A stretch of 64,000 nt of DNA from TMED69 sp036130055 (GCA_036130055.1 JAYYOR010000027.1:62001-126000), one strand, 5' to 3'. Shown: positions 34,136 to 44,016, counted from the stretch's first letter. A program made the numbers and translations. Notes: generated from the sequence alone by a model not told the origin.

Positions 34136-36715
34136 CTAACGTCGCTTTCTTCTTTGCTCTTTTTTTCGATTTTTTGATAAAGATTTATACTTTTTAATTG
34201 GCTTATCTGCCTCTTTAGTAACACTATCTGCAACTAATAAGTCCTGGTCCACCCTGATCCTTGAAAGTACCTCGATCGTTTGACGAGTAATCGAAGTCAA
34301 CATTTCCGAAAAAAGAACAAAAGCCTCGCGCTTGTACTCTTGAGTTGGATTTTTTTGAGCATAACCTCGTAGATGAATTCCTTGTCGCAAATAGTCCATG
34401 TTACCTAAGTGCTCTTTCCAATGAGAATCAAGTATCTGAAGCATTAAAGTTTTTTCAAGATTCTGAATCACCTCCCGACCAACAGATGCTATTTTATTAT
34501 CGAAGTCGGATTCAATGGAATTCATTATTTTTTCTTTTATTTCTCTTTCTGTAATAAAATCCTTTTCGCTTACAAAGTGTTTCAAATCCAGTTTAAGGCC
34601 ATAGTTTTTTTCAAGGTAAACATCTAAGCCCTCTACATCCCACTGTTCTCTCAACTCGTTCTGAGGGAAATATTCAGAAACTAGATCTTCGACGACGTTT
34701 AAGCGGATTTCTGCGAGATTGTCAGAAATATTCTCTGCCTCCATCAACTCTTTTCGTTGTTCATAAATATGAGTTCTCTGATCATTTGCGACGTTATCGA
34801 ATTCTAACAATTGTTTCCTAATATCAAAGTTTCGACCCTCTACTTTTTTTTGCGCGTTTTCAATGGCTCTAGTTATCCAGGGGTGCTCAATAGACTCTCC
34901 TTTCTGCATACCGGCCATTTGCATCCACTTAGTTACTTTATCTGATGCAAAAATTCTAATTAAGCTGTCCTCAAGAGACAGATAAAATCTACTAGATCCC
35001 GGATCCCCTTGTCTACCTGAGCGCCCCCGCAACTGATTATCAATCCTTCTCGATTCGTGTCGTTCGGTTCCAATAATATGAAGTCCTCCCGGTTTTTTTA
35101 CTGAATCATTTAACGATTCCCATTTGGTCTTAGAATCTTTATCAGGCCGAACTGGTTGATTGCCTCCCAGAACGATATCTGTACCTCTTCCAGCCATATT
35201 TGTTGCAACAGTAATTGCACCCGGACGGCCAGCGTTTGCAATTATTTCTGCCTCTTTCTCGTGAAATTTTGCGTTAAGGACATTATGCTTAATCTTGCTT
35301 TTTTTCAACCGCCTACTTAAAAGTTCAGACGTTTCAATCGAAGTAGTACCAACCAATACTGGTTGTCCCTGACTTTGACAGCGTCTTATATCTTCAATAA
35401 TCGCATCGTACTTTTCTTCCGGGGTCAAAAAAATCATATCTCCGAAGTCTTCACGTATCATGCTCTTATTTGTCGGGATGACAACCACTTCAAGAGAATA
35501 TATTTCCTGAAATTCATATGCTTCAGTGTCTGCCGTTCCGGTCATTCCCGACAATTTATTATATTGACGAAAAAAATTTTGGAACGTTATAGAAGCTAAA
35601 GTTTGATTTTCTGCTTGTATTTTTACTTTTTCCTTTGCCTCTATCGCCTGATGCAATCCTTCTGACCACCTTCGACCGGGCATTGTTCTACCAGTAAATT
35701 CGTCGACTATAATGACCTGACCGTTTTTGACAACATAGTCAGTATTTTTATTGAATAGGACATTTGCCCTTATCGAAGCATTGATGTACTGCATCAGAGA
35801 GACATTCGATGGGCTGTATAAACTATCAGATTCCTCAAGTAATTTTTTTTCAATTAAAAGCCGCTCTAAAGTTTCATGGCCTTTCTCAGTTAAATTAATC
35901 TGTTTTGATTTCTCATCAACTATGAAATCTGCAGTTGCTTCTTCGGTTCCAGCCTCTAAATTTGCAACCAGCGTGTTAATTAAGGAATACAACTTGCTTT
36001 TATCTTCTGCAGGACCCGAAATTATCAAAGGAGTCCTAGCTTCATCAATCAAAATTGAATCGACTTCATCAATTATGGCAAAATCAAGGCTTCCCTGTAC
36101 TTTTTGCTCAACGGTAAACGCCATATTGTCCCTTAGGTAATCGAAACCAAATTCATTATTTGTTCCATAAACTATATTTTTTTTATATGCCTCTTTTCTT
36201 TCTGTTGGTTCAATTTCACTAGTAATAGCCCCAACTGAAATATCTAAAGCCTCGTAAATTTGAGACATCCACTGAGCATCTCTTTTTGCAAGATAGTCAT
36301 TCACAGTTACCACATGGACTTTGTTTCCGACGATAGCGTTCAAATAGGAGGGTAATGTTGCAACCAGGGTTTTTCCTTCTCCTGTTTTCATCTCAGCAAT
36401 TTTCCCTTCATGCAAAGCTATCCCACCCATAATTTGGGCATCAAAATGTCGCATCCCCAAAACCCTTTTGCTTGTCTCCCTAACGACTGCAAACGCTTCT
36501 GGCAATAACTCATCTATTGTTGCTCCATCTCCATGAAGGTTTTTAAATTCGGCGGTTTTTGCACGTAGTTGCTCGTCACTAAGAGAGCTAATGCCCTTTT
36601 CTAATGCATTAACATTTTCAGAAATCTTTTGATAATTTTTTAAAATTCTGTCGTTTCTACTTCCGAAGAAGGAACTAGAAATTTTTGTTAAACCTAATTT
36701 AAAAATATTTGGCAT
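34136..36715 (-). CDS. secA: preprotein translocase ATPase SecA, without C-terminal zinc motif
   Basis: SecA drives Sec-dependent export through SecYEG. The 859-residue protein has Walker A MKTGEGKTLVATLP near residue 103, DEVDSILIDEARTPLIISG, and helicase motifs TNMAGRGTDI and QLRGRSGRQGDPG. All motor domains look complete. The C-terminus ends in a basic tail (KKYKSLSKNRKKEQRRKRR). The usual CxCxSGKKYKHCHG zinc motif, which binds SecB and lipids, is absent. The gene follows the M23 peptidase gene by 49 bases on the same strand. Confidence 0.96.
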   Translation of the reverse strand: MPNIFKLGLTKISSSFFGSRNDRILKNYQKISENVNALEKGISSLSDEQLRAKTAEFKNLHGDGATIDELLPEAFAVVRETSKRVLGMRHFDAQIMGGIALHEGKIAEMKTGEGKTLVATLPSYLNAIVGNKVHVVTVNDYLAKRDAQWMSQIYEALDISVGAITSEIEPTERKEAYKKNIVYGTNNEFGFDYLRDNMAFTVEQKVQGSLDFAIIDEVDSILIDEARTPLIISGPAEDKSKLYSLINTLVANLEAGTEEATADFIVDEKSKQINLTEKGHETLERLLIEKKLLEESDSLYSPSNVSLMQYINASIRANVLFNKNTDYVVKNGQVIIVDEFTGRTMPGRRWSEGLHQAIEAKEKVKIQAENQTLASITFQNFFRQYNKLSGMTGTADTEAYEFQEIYSLEVVVIPTNKSMIREDFGDMIFLTPEEKYDAIIEDIRRCQSQGQPVLVGTTSIETSELLSRRLKKSKIKHNVLNAKFHEKEAEIIANAGRPGAITVATNMAGRGTDIVLGGNQPVRPDKDSKTKWESLNDSVKKPGGLHIIGTERHESRRIDNQLRGRSGRQGDPGSSRFYLSLEDSLIRIFASDKVTKWMQMAGMQKGESIEHPWITRAIENAQKKVEGRNFDIRKQLLEFDNVANDQRTHIYEQRKELMEAENISDNLAEIRLNVVEDLVSEYFPQNELREQWDVEGLDVYLEKNYGLKLDLKHFVSEKDFITEREIKEKIMNSIESDFDNKIASVGREVIQNLEKTLMLQILDSHWKEHLGNMDYLRQGIHLRGYAQKNPTQEYKREAFVLFSEMLTSITRQTIEVLSRIRVDQDLLVADSVTKEADKPIKKYKSLSKNRKKEQRRKRR

Positions 36716-36764
36716 ACTAAAATTATCGATTTAGACTCAAATTCAGATGATTACAGACTTTTTC

Positions 36765-37676
36765 CTAATCTATATATTCATCGATGAATTTTTTTGGATT
36801 TATAGCTTTATCCTTATAAAGTACTTCAAAGTGTACGTGAGGGCCAGTAGACATTCCCGAAGAACCCAAAAGTGCAATGGACTCACCTCTATTAACTTTT
36901 TGTCCAAGCTCAGCTAAATTTTCTTTATTATGAGCATAGCGCGTTATGTAGCCGTTACCATGATTGATCTCAACCATATTCCCATAACCCCAACGAGAAC
37001 CTGACCAAGTTACGACACCAGAAGCAACAGCGCGAACGAATGAACCTTGTTTGCCAGCAAAGTCGATGCCACTGTGAAATTCGCGTTTTCCACTTATCGG
37101 ATGAAGTCGATATCCATATACCGAAGAAATCCACCCCTTACTGATTGGCTTGCCGCCTGGATTTATTTGATCGTGTAGTTGTTTCTCCAGTAAAAACGAT
37201 TCTAGTAATGCTAATTTCCCCTCTCTAAATTCTATTTCCTTATCTAAAACAGTAATATTCTTAACCAAATCATCCCACGCGGGAGATTCAGCATTACTCT
37301 CTGGCCCGCCTATTGGGCTTGTGTCGCCAAAATTAAATTCTGAACTATCCATATCGTTAGCTTGTAATATCCTATCTGCAACCGCATCAAGACGACTTAA
37401 ATAACCATGCAAAGCCGCTGTTGAAGATGAAAAGCCAGCCAGCTCTTTTTCCATATCTATCTTTAAATTTTCCAAAAATATTTTTTGAGCTTGTATTTCT
37501 TCAAAAATTACATCTGGCTGTTTATTTTGACCATCTTTTATTCCTAAAAGGTAACCACCAAACGCAAATATACTAAAAAAAAATACCGTCATTAGCGTCA
37601 AGATAAGAACTTTTGTTTTCTCAACTTTAAACTGCTTCAACAAACCTGAATGCTTTGAAATTACCAGAATATCCAT
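36765..37676 (-). CDS. M23-family peptidoglycan endopeptidase, membrane-anchored
   Basis: This 303-residue protein has one membrane segment near residues 23-45, a periplasmic helical region (about 55-165) and a C-terminal M23 (LytM) domain. The metal site is complete: His201 and Asp205 in FHSGIDF, His249 in YAHN, and HVHF at 280-283. It should cut peptide crosslinks in the wall. It lies between secA and lpxC, as in Pseudomonas, and diverges from the dciA-like gene by 65 bases. Confidence 0.92.
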   Translation of the reverse strand: MDILVISKHSGLLKQFKVEKTKVLILTLMTVFFFSIFAFGGYLLGIKDGQNKQPDVIFEEIQAQKIFLENLKIDMEKELAGFSSSTAALHGYLSRLDAVADRILQANDMDSSEFNFGDTSPIGGPESNAESPAWDDLVKNITVLDKEIEFREGKLALLESFLLEKQLHDQINPGGKPISKGWISSVYGYRLHPISGKREFHSGIDFAGKQGSFVRAVASGVVTWSGSRWGYGNMVEINHGNGYITRYAHNKENLAELGQKVNRGESIALLGSSGMSTGPHVHFEVLYKDKAINPKKFIDEYID

Positions 37677-37741
37677 ATAATCATTTTGATGCTATTATTT
37701 CGCTAGATTTTAACCTTTTTCCTTGAACAAGTTAACCAATT

Positions 37742-38053
37742 ATGAAAGATATGATGAAAATAAATGATATTTTATTGTCAATCAAGCCGATTAAAAATTA
37801 CCAGAATCAAGTCAAGCTAAATTTAACAATTGATAATTTACTTTATAGTTTCTTACCAAAAAACCTAAAACGAGAGATTCGAGCGTTTTCTTTGAGGGAC
37901 GGGATTTTGACACTCCTACTAAATAGTAGCATTACCAGGGCTAATTTTTTATTTATCGAAAATAAAACACTAATATATTTACAAAATTCCTTACCTAACC
38001 TTAAACTTTCAAAAATTGAAACAAAGATTTATAGAACAACAAATTATAGGTAA
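37742..38053 (+). CDS. dciA: DciA-like (DUF721) helicase-loader candidate
   Basis: This 103-residue protein fits the short N-terminal DUF721/DciA domain: a helical start, then LKREIRAFSLRDGILTLLLNSS, in which the strand pattern before ITRANFLFIENKTLIYLQNSL is typical. DciA loads the replicative helicase DnaB in bacteria lacking DnaC. It is the only plus-strand gene among secA, the M23 gene and lpxC, a position that a DUF721 gene also holds in Pseudomonas. Sequence similarity is modest, so the call rests partly on synteny. It converges on lpxC with six bases between stops. Confidence 0.7.
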   Translation: MKDMMKINDILLSIKPIKNYQNQVKLNLTIDNLLYSFLPKNLKREIRAFSLRDGILTLLLNSSITRANFLFIENKTLIYLQNSLPNLKLSKIETKIYRTTNYR

Positions 38054-38059
38054 AAAAAC

Positions 38060-38968
38060 CTACTGATTAACAACTTCTCCGAAATTTATTGGAGCATTCA
38101 TAATGTCATCAAAAGAAACGATCTCCCAGGCAGTGGTATCACTTAAAACTTTTTTTAAAAGCCGATTGTTAAGTTCATGTCCCGACTTATGGCCATGGAA
38201 TGCCCCTATCAAACTATGTCCTAGCAGATAAAGATCGCCTATTGCATCTAATATTTTATGTTTTACGAACTCATCCTCGTACCTTAGACCTTCTTCATTC
38301 AAAATATTGTTGTCTCCAACTACCACAGCATTTTCTATGCTTCCTCCTAAAATTAATCTTTTTCTTCTCAACATTTCAACATCTCTCATGAAACCAAAAG
38401 TCCTTGCACGGCTTATTTCTTTAACAAAAGAGGTTGTTGAAAAATCAATTTCTGCTTCGCTGGTTCGCCTGGCGAATATAGGGTGGTCGAATTCTATACA
38501 AAAAGAAACTTTGAATCCTTTAAAAGGCGTGAAAAAAGCTACTTTATCTCCATCTGAGACTGAAATATTTTTTTTTATCTTTATGAACTTTTTAGGCTCA
38601 TCTTGATCTTTTACACCAGCACATTGTAGAAGAAATACAAAAGGACTTGCGCTTCCGTCCATTATAGGTACTTCTGATGAATCAATATCTATATATGCAT
38701 TATCGATACCAAGACCAGCAAAAGCTGAAAGTAGATGCTCTATAGTTGAGATCAACACCCCGTCTTTTTCCAAACTAGTTGATAGACTCGTTTCACCAAC
38801 ATTTTCAATGGACGCTTGGATTTCATAAATCGAACCTAAGTCGGTCCTTCTAAAAACTATCCCAGTATTTGTCGGCGCAGGATGAAGTGTAAGGAATGCC
38901 TGCCTACCGGTATGTAAACCAACTCCTTTTGCTTTTATCGAATTTTTTAAAGTTCTCTGGTTAATCAT
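38060..38968 (-). CDS. lpxC: UDP-3-O-acyl-N-acetylglucosamine deacetylase
   Basis: LpxC is the zinc deacetylase that commits UDP-acyl-GlcNAc to lipid A. The 302-residue protein has the zinc ligands His78 (TIEHLLSAFAG), His237 and Asp241 (KHKILDAIGDL) at the canonical positions, and His264-type HGHKSGH. It ends the division and wall cluster, 65 bases after ftsZ, as in many Gammaproteobacteria. Confidence 0.97.
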   Translation of the reverse strand: MINQRTLKNSIKAKGVGLHTGRQAFLTLHPAPTNTGIVFRRTDLGSIYEIQASIENVGETSLSTSLEKDGVLISTIEHLLSAFAGLGIDNAYIDIDSSEVPIMDGSASPFVFLLQCAGVKDQDEPKKFIKIKKNISVSDGDKVAFFTPFKGFKVSFCIEFDHPIFARRTSEAEIDFSTTSFVKEISRARTFGFMRDVEMLRRKRLILGGSIENAVVVGDNNILNEEGLRYEDEFVKHKILDAIGDLYLLGHSLIGAFHGHKSGHELNNRLLKKVLSDTTAWEIVSFDDIMNAPINFGEVVNQ

Positions 38969-39033
38969 TAAATAGCGCGATTTCTAGTCTTTTTCTTAAT
39001 AAGCTAAATAATAATGATCTTATGCCAATATGT

Positions 39034-40149
39034 CTAATCTGCTTGCCTTCGTAAAAACGCCGGTATGTCCAGAACACCCTGCTCGGGCTCACCAGAAAGC
39101 TCATTAATTTCTTTCTCACTAGATTGAACACGAGCCCTCCTTTCTTGCCTTATTGGGTTAATAATAGCTGGATTCTCAATAGCAACGTTCTCGGCTTGAA
39201 GGCCTGTAGCAACCACAGTCACTCTTATCTCATCCTCAAGAGAAGAATCTATCACGGTCCCGATGACTATTGTTGCATTTTCTGAAGCAAACTTTTGAAT
39301 GGTGTTTCCAACTTTATAAAATTCCTGCATTGTCAGATTTTCGCCTGCAGTAACGTTCACTAAAACCCCTTTTGCACCCTGAATATTGATATCTTCCATC
39401 AAAGGACTAGAGATTGCTGCCTCAGCAGCTTTCTCGGCACTATTATCGCCACTCGCAAGTCCCGACCCCATCATAGCCATACCCATTTCTGACATAACTG
39501 TCCTTACATCCGCAAAATCAACATTTATAAGACCCCTGCAGTTTATTATTTCCGATATTCCTTTTACAGCATTCAAAAGCACATCGTTTGCGGCACTAAA
39601 AGCATTTAAAAAACTCACATCCTCTCCCAACACACTAATTAATTTATCATTTGGGATCGTTATAAGAGAATCAACATGTTTTGAAAGGTCTTCGATACCA
39701 GCCTCTGCTAATTTTCCTCGGGTCGGACCTTCGAAAGCAAAAGGCTTTGTAACAACAGCAACAACTAAGATGCCCTCCTCCTTCGCAATTTCAGCAATAA
39801 CGGGAGCTGCTCCGGTTCCGGTACCCCCACCCATTCCTGCTGTAACAAAAATCATATCGGAACCTTTGACGACTGCGCGAATTCTCTCTCTATCTTCTAC
39901 TGCCGCTTGTCTTCCTATATTTGGATCTGCTCCAGCTCCCAAGCCATTAGTTATTCCATCACCAAACTGCAAAGTTATTTGAACCTTGGAATCTGCCAGC
40001 ACTTGAGCATCAGTATTTGCACAAACAAAATTAACGCCCTCCAGCTTTGAATCAAGCATATGCTCAACGGCATTGTTCCCCCCTCCGCCGACTCCGATCA
40101 CCTTTATCACCGCCCTACTTGTCGATTCTAGAATTTCAAACTGAGACAT
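39034..40149 (-). CDS. ftsZ: cell division tubulin homologue FtsZ
   Basis: FtsZ polymerises into the Z ring. The 371-residue protein has the GTP loop GGGTGTG at residues 107-113 and the T7 loop segment NVDFADVRTVM. The C-terminal peptide LDIPAFLRRQAD binds FtsA and ZipA. The linker between the globular domain and this peptide is short, about 40 residues. It lies 42 bases downstream of ftsA. Confidence 0.98.
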   Translation of the reverse strand: MSQFEILESTSRAVIKVIGVGGGGNNAVEHMLDSKLEGVNFVCANTDAQVLADSKVQITLQFGDGITNGLGAGADPNIGRQAAVEDRERIRAVVKGSDMIFVTAGMGGGTGTGAAPVIAEIAKEEGILVVAVVTKPFAFEGPTRGKLAEAGIEDLSKHVDSLITIPNDKLISVLGEDVSFLNAFSAANDVLLNAVKGISEIINCRGLINVDFADVRTVMSEMGMAMMGSGLASGDNSAEKAAEAAISSPLMEDINIQGAKGVLVNVTAGENLTMQEFYKVGNTIQKFASENATIVIGTVIDSSLEDEIRVTVVATGLQAENVAIENPAIINPIRQERRARVQSSEKEINELSGEPEQGVLDIPAFLRRQAD

Positions 40150-40191
40150 AACTAGTACTCCATTTAGTATTTAACAAATTAATTTTTCATA

Positions 40192-41424
40192 TCAAAAATT
40201 TTCATAAAACCATTTTTTTAATTTATAAAAAAAAGAGGTTCTATTTTTTAAATCTGTAATCCATTTGGAATTATTTTTAGGGTCGTTCCCAAATAAAATC
40301 AAACCAATTCCTGTAGAATATATTGGGTTTCTCACAACATCCTTGAGACCGCTTATTTTCGTGGGGATTGCAATTCTCACAGGCATATTGAAAATTTCTT
40401 CTGCTAACTCTAGAGCTCCGGATAATTTTGAACCACCACCTGTCAGAACAATACCAGCTCCTATTTTAGCTAATATTCCGGCTCGTTCTAATTCTTCATA
40501 AATTAAACCAAATATTTCTTCATATCTTGGTTCCACGACCTCGGCAAGAGTATGACGAGTGAGCGTTCTGGGAGGTTTATCACCAACACTTGGCACTTCT
40601 ATCTGTTCATTAGTATCCGCTAGCTGTGTAAGCGCGCAGGCAAATCTTATCTTTAAGTCTTCTGCATCTTTTGTCGGTGTCGTCAAAGCTATAGCTATGT
40701 CATTAGTTACTTGATCTCCAGCAACAGAAATAGCGGCTGAATGATGAACTGCACCGTCTATGTAAACGGCTATATCCGTTGTACCGCCACCGATATCACA
40801 TAAACACACGCCTAGATTTTGTTCATCTTCAGTTAGTACCGCTGATGAAGACGCTAGTTGTTGCAGAATTATATCATCCACCACCAGACCACAGCGCGTT
40901 ATACACTTCTCAATGTTCTGAACAGCTGAGACTGCTCCCGTAATCATATGTATCCTTGCTTCAAGCCTAACCCCCGACATACCTATCGGGTCTCTTATGC
41001 CCCCTTGCCCATCAATAATGTATTCTTGAGGCAATATATGCAAAAGTTTCTGGTCGGTTGGTATCGCCACTGCTTGTGCTGCATCTATTACTCTATTAAT
41101 GTCTTCTTGAGAAACCTCGTTATCTTTTATTGCAACGATACCATTTGAATTTAAACTACGAACATGCGCACCCGCTATGCCCGCAGTGACACCGACAACC
41201 TCGCATCCAGCCATTTTTTCGGATTTTTCCACAGCTCTTTGAATGGAGCTTATCGTTGACTCAATATCAACCACTACCCCTTTCTTTAAACCTCTTGAAG
41301 GCTCCCAACCTACTCCAACCACTTCAATTTCCTCAGATGCAGAGATTGCGGCAATTATAGCTACAACTTTAGAAGTTCCTATATCTAAACTTACCATTAA
41401 TTTTTTTTCATCTTTTTTTCTCAT
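40192..41424 (-). CDS. ftsA: cell division protein FtsA
   Basis: FtsA is the actin-like protein that tethers FtsZ filaments to the membrane. The 410-residue protein has the ATP-binding motifs SLDIGTSKVVAIIA, CLCDIGGGTTDIAVY and VLTGGGSKLSGALELA. The C-terminal amphipathic helix is FFYKLKKWFYENF. Its ATG overlaps the ftsQ stop by four bases. Confidence 0.97.
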   Translation of the reverse strand: MRKKDEKKLMVSLDIGTSKVVAIIAAISASEEIEVVGVGWEPSRGLKKGVVVDIESTISSIQRAVEKSEKMAGCEVVGVTAGIAGAHVRSLNSNGIVAIKDNEVSQEDINRVIDAAQAVAIPTDQKLLHILPQEYIIDGQGGIRDPIGMSGVRLEARIHMITGAVSAVQNIEKCITRCGLVVDDIILQQLASSSAVLTEDEQNLGVCLCDIGGGTTDIAVYIDGAVHHSAAISVAGDQVTNDIAIALTTPTKDAEDLKIRFACALTQLADTNEQIEVPSVGDKPPRTLTRHTLAEVVEPRYEEIFGLIYEELERAGILAKIGAGIVLTGGGSKLSGALELAEEIFNMPVRIAIPTKISGLKDVVRNPIYSTGIGLILFGNDPKNNSKWITDLKNRTSFFYKLKKWFYENF

Positions 41425-42170
41425 CTAATAGGTCCTTGATCAGCTCTTGTAAATCTTACAGCTAGTCCATTGCTGTATCGCAAATCGATGCTTTCAATGT
41501 TAAGCCACAAATCTTTGAGAAAAGTTTTATAACTTATAAGCAATCTGTTTAGGTTGGTCTCAAATACTTCCTCATTGCCTAATACTACTTTCTTACCGTC
41601 ACTTAAAGTTAGTTGGATAGTTCCCAATTTAGTTTTATGCAAACTGTCTAAAAACAAACCTTCTTTAACTAAATTTAAATTAACTTGATGCATGACCTTA
41701 AAAAGATTATTTGGCTTATTTGACAAATCAGAAATTTGCAAAAGCTCTACATTTGGTACAAAGCTTGGCTGAAAAATTTCACCTTTTTCGTCAAAAAAAT
41801 AATCTTTATTTAATTTTGCTATTGGCAATCGTTCTTTAATCTTAACAAGGATAGATGATGGCCAAATCTTACTAACTGAAACTTCTGAAACCCATTGGTC
41901 TAATTGTAAACTTTCCGATATTTTATTTAAATCAATTTGAAAAAATCCCTGATTCGTGTATTTGGCAATATCACTTTTTAATTGGTTTTGGTCAAGATAA
42001 TTTAAATCTCCATTTATATAGACTTTTTTGATCGGGAAAAAATTTGTCTCATCTAATAATAAGAAACACCAAATTAAAATTAAAGAGCCAAATAAAGCAG
42101 TCTTCAGAAATTTTTCTGAGGGGAAATTTCTTTTCTCAATTTTATTTGATTGAACTCTAACAAAACTCAT
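41421..42170 (-). CDS. ftsQ: cell division protein FtsQ
   Basis: FtsQ is a bitopic inner-membrane protein that links early and late divisome parts. The 249-residue protein has one membrane segment near residues 26-44, then a POTRA domain (NFFPIKKVYINGDL onward) and an FtsQ domain with the typical SKIWPSSILVKIKERLPIA. Its ATG lies inside the 3' end of ddlB (14-base overlap). Sequence is variable, but order and architecture are clear. Confidence 0.93.
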   Translation of the reverse strand: MSFVRVQSNKIEKRNFPSEKFLKTALFGSLILIWCFLLLDETNFFPIKKVYINGDLNYLDQNQLKSDIAKYTNQGFFQIDLNKISESLQLDQWVSEVSVSKIWPSSILVKIKERLPIAKLNKDYFFDEKGEIFQPSFVPNVELLQISDLSNKPNNLFKVMHQVNLNLVKEGLFLDSLHKTKLGTIQLTLSDGKKVVLGNEEVFETNLNRLLISYKTFLKDLWLNIESIDLRYSNGLAVRFTRADQGPIR

Positions 42171-43119
42171 GTTCGTAGCCTTTAATAGAAGAACACAAGA
42201 TTCTTAAAACTAGTTCATCAAATAAAATTCCCTGCTGTTTGGCTGCCATTGGAACCAATGAGTGATCAGTCATTCCAGGTACGGTATTAACCTCAATTAA
42301 AAAAAACTCACCATTCTTATTTCTTATAAAATCTACTCGACCCCAACCAGTACAGCCTATTGCCTCGAAAGCTTTCATACCCAAAGTAGAAATTAATTTT
42401 TCTTCCTCTATGGTAAGTCCGCTAGGACATATATACTCCGTGTCATTCGACAGGTATTTTGCATCAAAATCATAAAACTGCCTGGGAGTCTGAAGTTTAA
42501 TTGATGGTAAAGGGTGGTTGTCTACTATTGAAACTGTATACTCGGTCCCCTCAATGTATTCTTCTACCAGTATTTCTTTATCGTATTTTTTTGCTTTATC
42601 GATAGCAATCAAAATATCATCTCTTTTATCTACAAGAGAAATACCTACACTTGACCCCTCGTGAGCCGGTTTAATCATTAACGGAAGACTTAATTCCTCT
42701 AAAACAGAATTAACACGTAAGTTTTCGCTCCAGAGAAGGCTTCTGGGGGTTCTTAGCCCACACCACTCCCATATTTGTTTAGTCCTGAATTTATGCATTG
42801 CTATAGCAGATGCTGTAAATCCAGATCCTGTGAATGGCTTGCCCCAAATATCCAGTGCAGCTTGAAGCTTTCCGTCTTCACCTCCTCTTCCGTGAACTAT
42901 TATAAAACAAGTATCAAAGTCAATATTTCTTAAAAAATCTAAATCTTTGCCTGACCAGTTAAAAAGAAAAGATTGTAATTGATAATTGCATAAGGACTTG
43001 TGGACTGCTTCACCGCTTCTAATTGAGATCTCTCTCTCAGCGGAAGACCCCCCCATAACAACTAAAACTTTCCCTACGTTTTTTTTAATCGCTTCTAGAC
43101 TAGGTGTTTTATTTATCAT
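42157..43119 (-). CDS. ddlB: D-alanine-D-alanine ligase
   Basis: Ddl makes the D-Ala-D-Ala dipeptide used by MurF. The product from the ATG at 43119 is 320 residues and has VLVVMGGSSAEREISIRSG, the ATP-grasp segments KPAHEGSSVGIS and EEYIEGTEYTV, and VNTVPGMTDHSLVP. A TTG five codons upstream is a weaker start. The ATG lies 11 bases inside the 3' end of murB, so all of murB, ddlB, ftsQ and ftsA are chained by overlaps. Confidence 0.95.
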   Translation of the reverse strand: MINKTPSLEAIKKNVGKVLVVMGGSSAEREISIRSGEAVHKSLCNYQLQSFLFNWSGKDLDFLRNIDFDTCFIIVHGRGGEDGKLQAALDIWGKPFTGSGFTASAIAMHKFRTKQIWEWCGLRTPRSLLWSENLRVNSVLEELSLPLMIKPAHEGSSVGISLVDKRDDILIAIDKAKKYDKEILVEEYIEGTEYTVSIVDNHPLPSIKLQTPRQFYDFDAKYLSNDTEYICPSGLTIEEEKLISTLGMKAFEAIGCTGWGRVDFIRNKNGEFFLIEVNTVPGMTDHSLVPMAAKQQGILFDELVLRILCSSIKGYEHEFC

Positions 43120-43990
43120 GTTGTTTTTTTCCAATTATTTTTACCTCGCACTCTAATCTAATCCCTTTTCTCTTAAAGACCTCATGCTTGATTAAATTTA
43201 TTAGCTCCTCTATATCAGAAGCCGTAGCATCTCTATCGTTCAAAATAAAATTCGCATGTTTATTCGATATAATTGCACCACCTTTTCTAGTCCCCTTAAG
43301 GCCGCATTCCTCTATCAACTTAGCCGCGAAATAATTTTCGGGGTTTACAAAAACCGAACCACAACTTCTGGAGCCGACCGGTTGTGAATTCTTTCTCTGT
43401 AGTAATATTTTCTTTATTTTTTCTAATCCATCCTTACTGCAATTCTGTTTAAGTTCAAAACAAGCTCTGACAAACCAAGTATTTTTACCAGCAACCTTTC
43501 TGTAGCCAGGTTTGAATGATTTTTTTTCGAGCGTCTTGATAATTCCGTTTCTTGAAATGACATCAACTGATTTTATATTTTGCCAAGTGTCATAACCGTT
43601 AGCACCAGCATTCATTTGAAGAGCTCCTCCTACGGTACCTGGAATACCAGCAAAAAATTCAAGGCCTGTCCTATTTTTTCTCGCTGTTTCACGGGCTATT
43701 TTTGCACAAGCTACTCCGCACTCAACTTTTAATTCAGTTACTTCTTTATTCCAAGACAATTGATTTAAAAATTTAGCTGTTGATATAACCACGCCATCAT
43801 ATCCTTTATCACGCACCAACAAATTACTTCCTAGTCCCACCCAAAAAATTTCCCTGTCTTCGTTAAACGAATTCAAAAACAAGGATAAATCGTCCATGTT
43901 TCTCGGTTCAAAAAAAACCGCAGCACTTCCCCCGCATCCCCACGAAGTATGACTAGCCATGGGCTCATTTTTCAAAAATGTTCCTTCCAA
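43109..43990 (-). CDS. murB: UDP-N-acetylenolpyruvoylglucosamine reductase, type II
   Basis: MurB reduces UDP-GlcNAc-enolpyruvate to UDP-MurNAc with FAD. The 293-residue protein is of the Bacillus/Caulobacter type: NEPMASHTSWGCGGSA, LLVRDKGYDGVVI, FAGIPGTVGGALQMNAGA, and GSRSCGSVFVNP with the catalytic serine region. It differs from the E. coli type encoded outside the cluster. The start is TTG (MEGTFLKNEP). A second TTG five codons later has a better-spaced AAGGA and is possible. Confidence 0.93.
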   Translation of the reverse strand: MEGTFLKNEPMASHTSWGCGGSAAVFFEPRNMDDLSLFLNSFNEDREIFWVGLGSNLLVRDKGYDGVVISTAKFLNQLSWNKEVTELKVECGVACAKIARETARKNRTGLEFFAGIPGTVGGALQMNAGANGYDTWQNIKSVDVISRNGIIKTLEKKSFKPGYRKVAGKNTWFVRACFELKQNCSKDGLEKIKKILLQRKNSQPVGSRSCGSVFVNPENYFAAKLIEECGLKGTRKGGAIISNKHANFILNDRDATASDIEELINLIKHEVFKRKGIRLECEVKIIGKKQHDK

Positions 43991-44016
43991 AACTTTCAGC
44001 TTCTGATCTCCTCATT

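Noticed and set aside
39386..39982. 198-codon open frame opposite ftsZ
   Set aside because: It is the mirror of a well-conserved gene, has no ribosome site or family features, and arises from codon bias of ftsZ.
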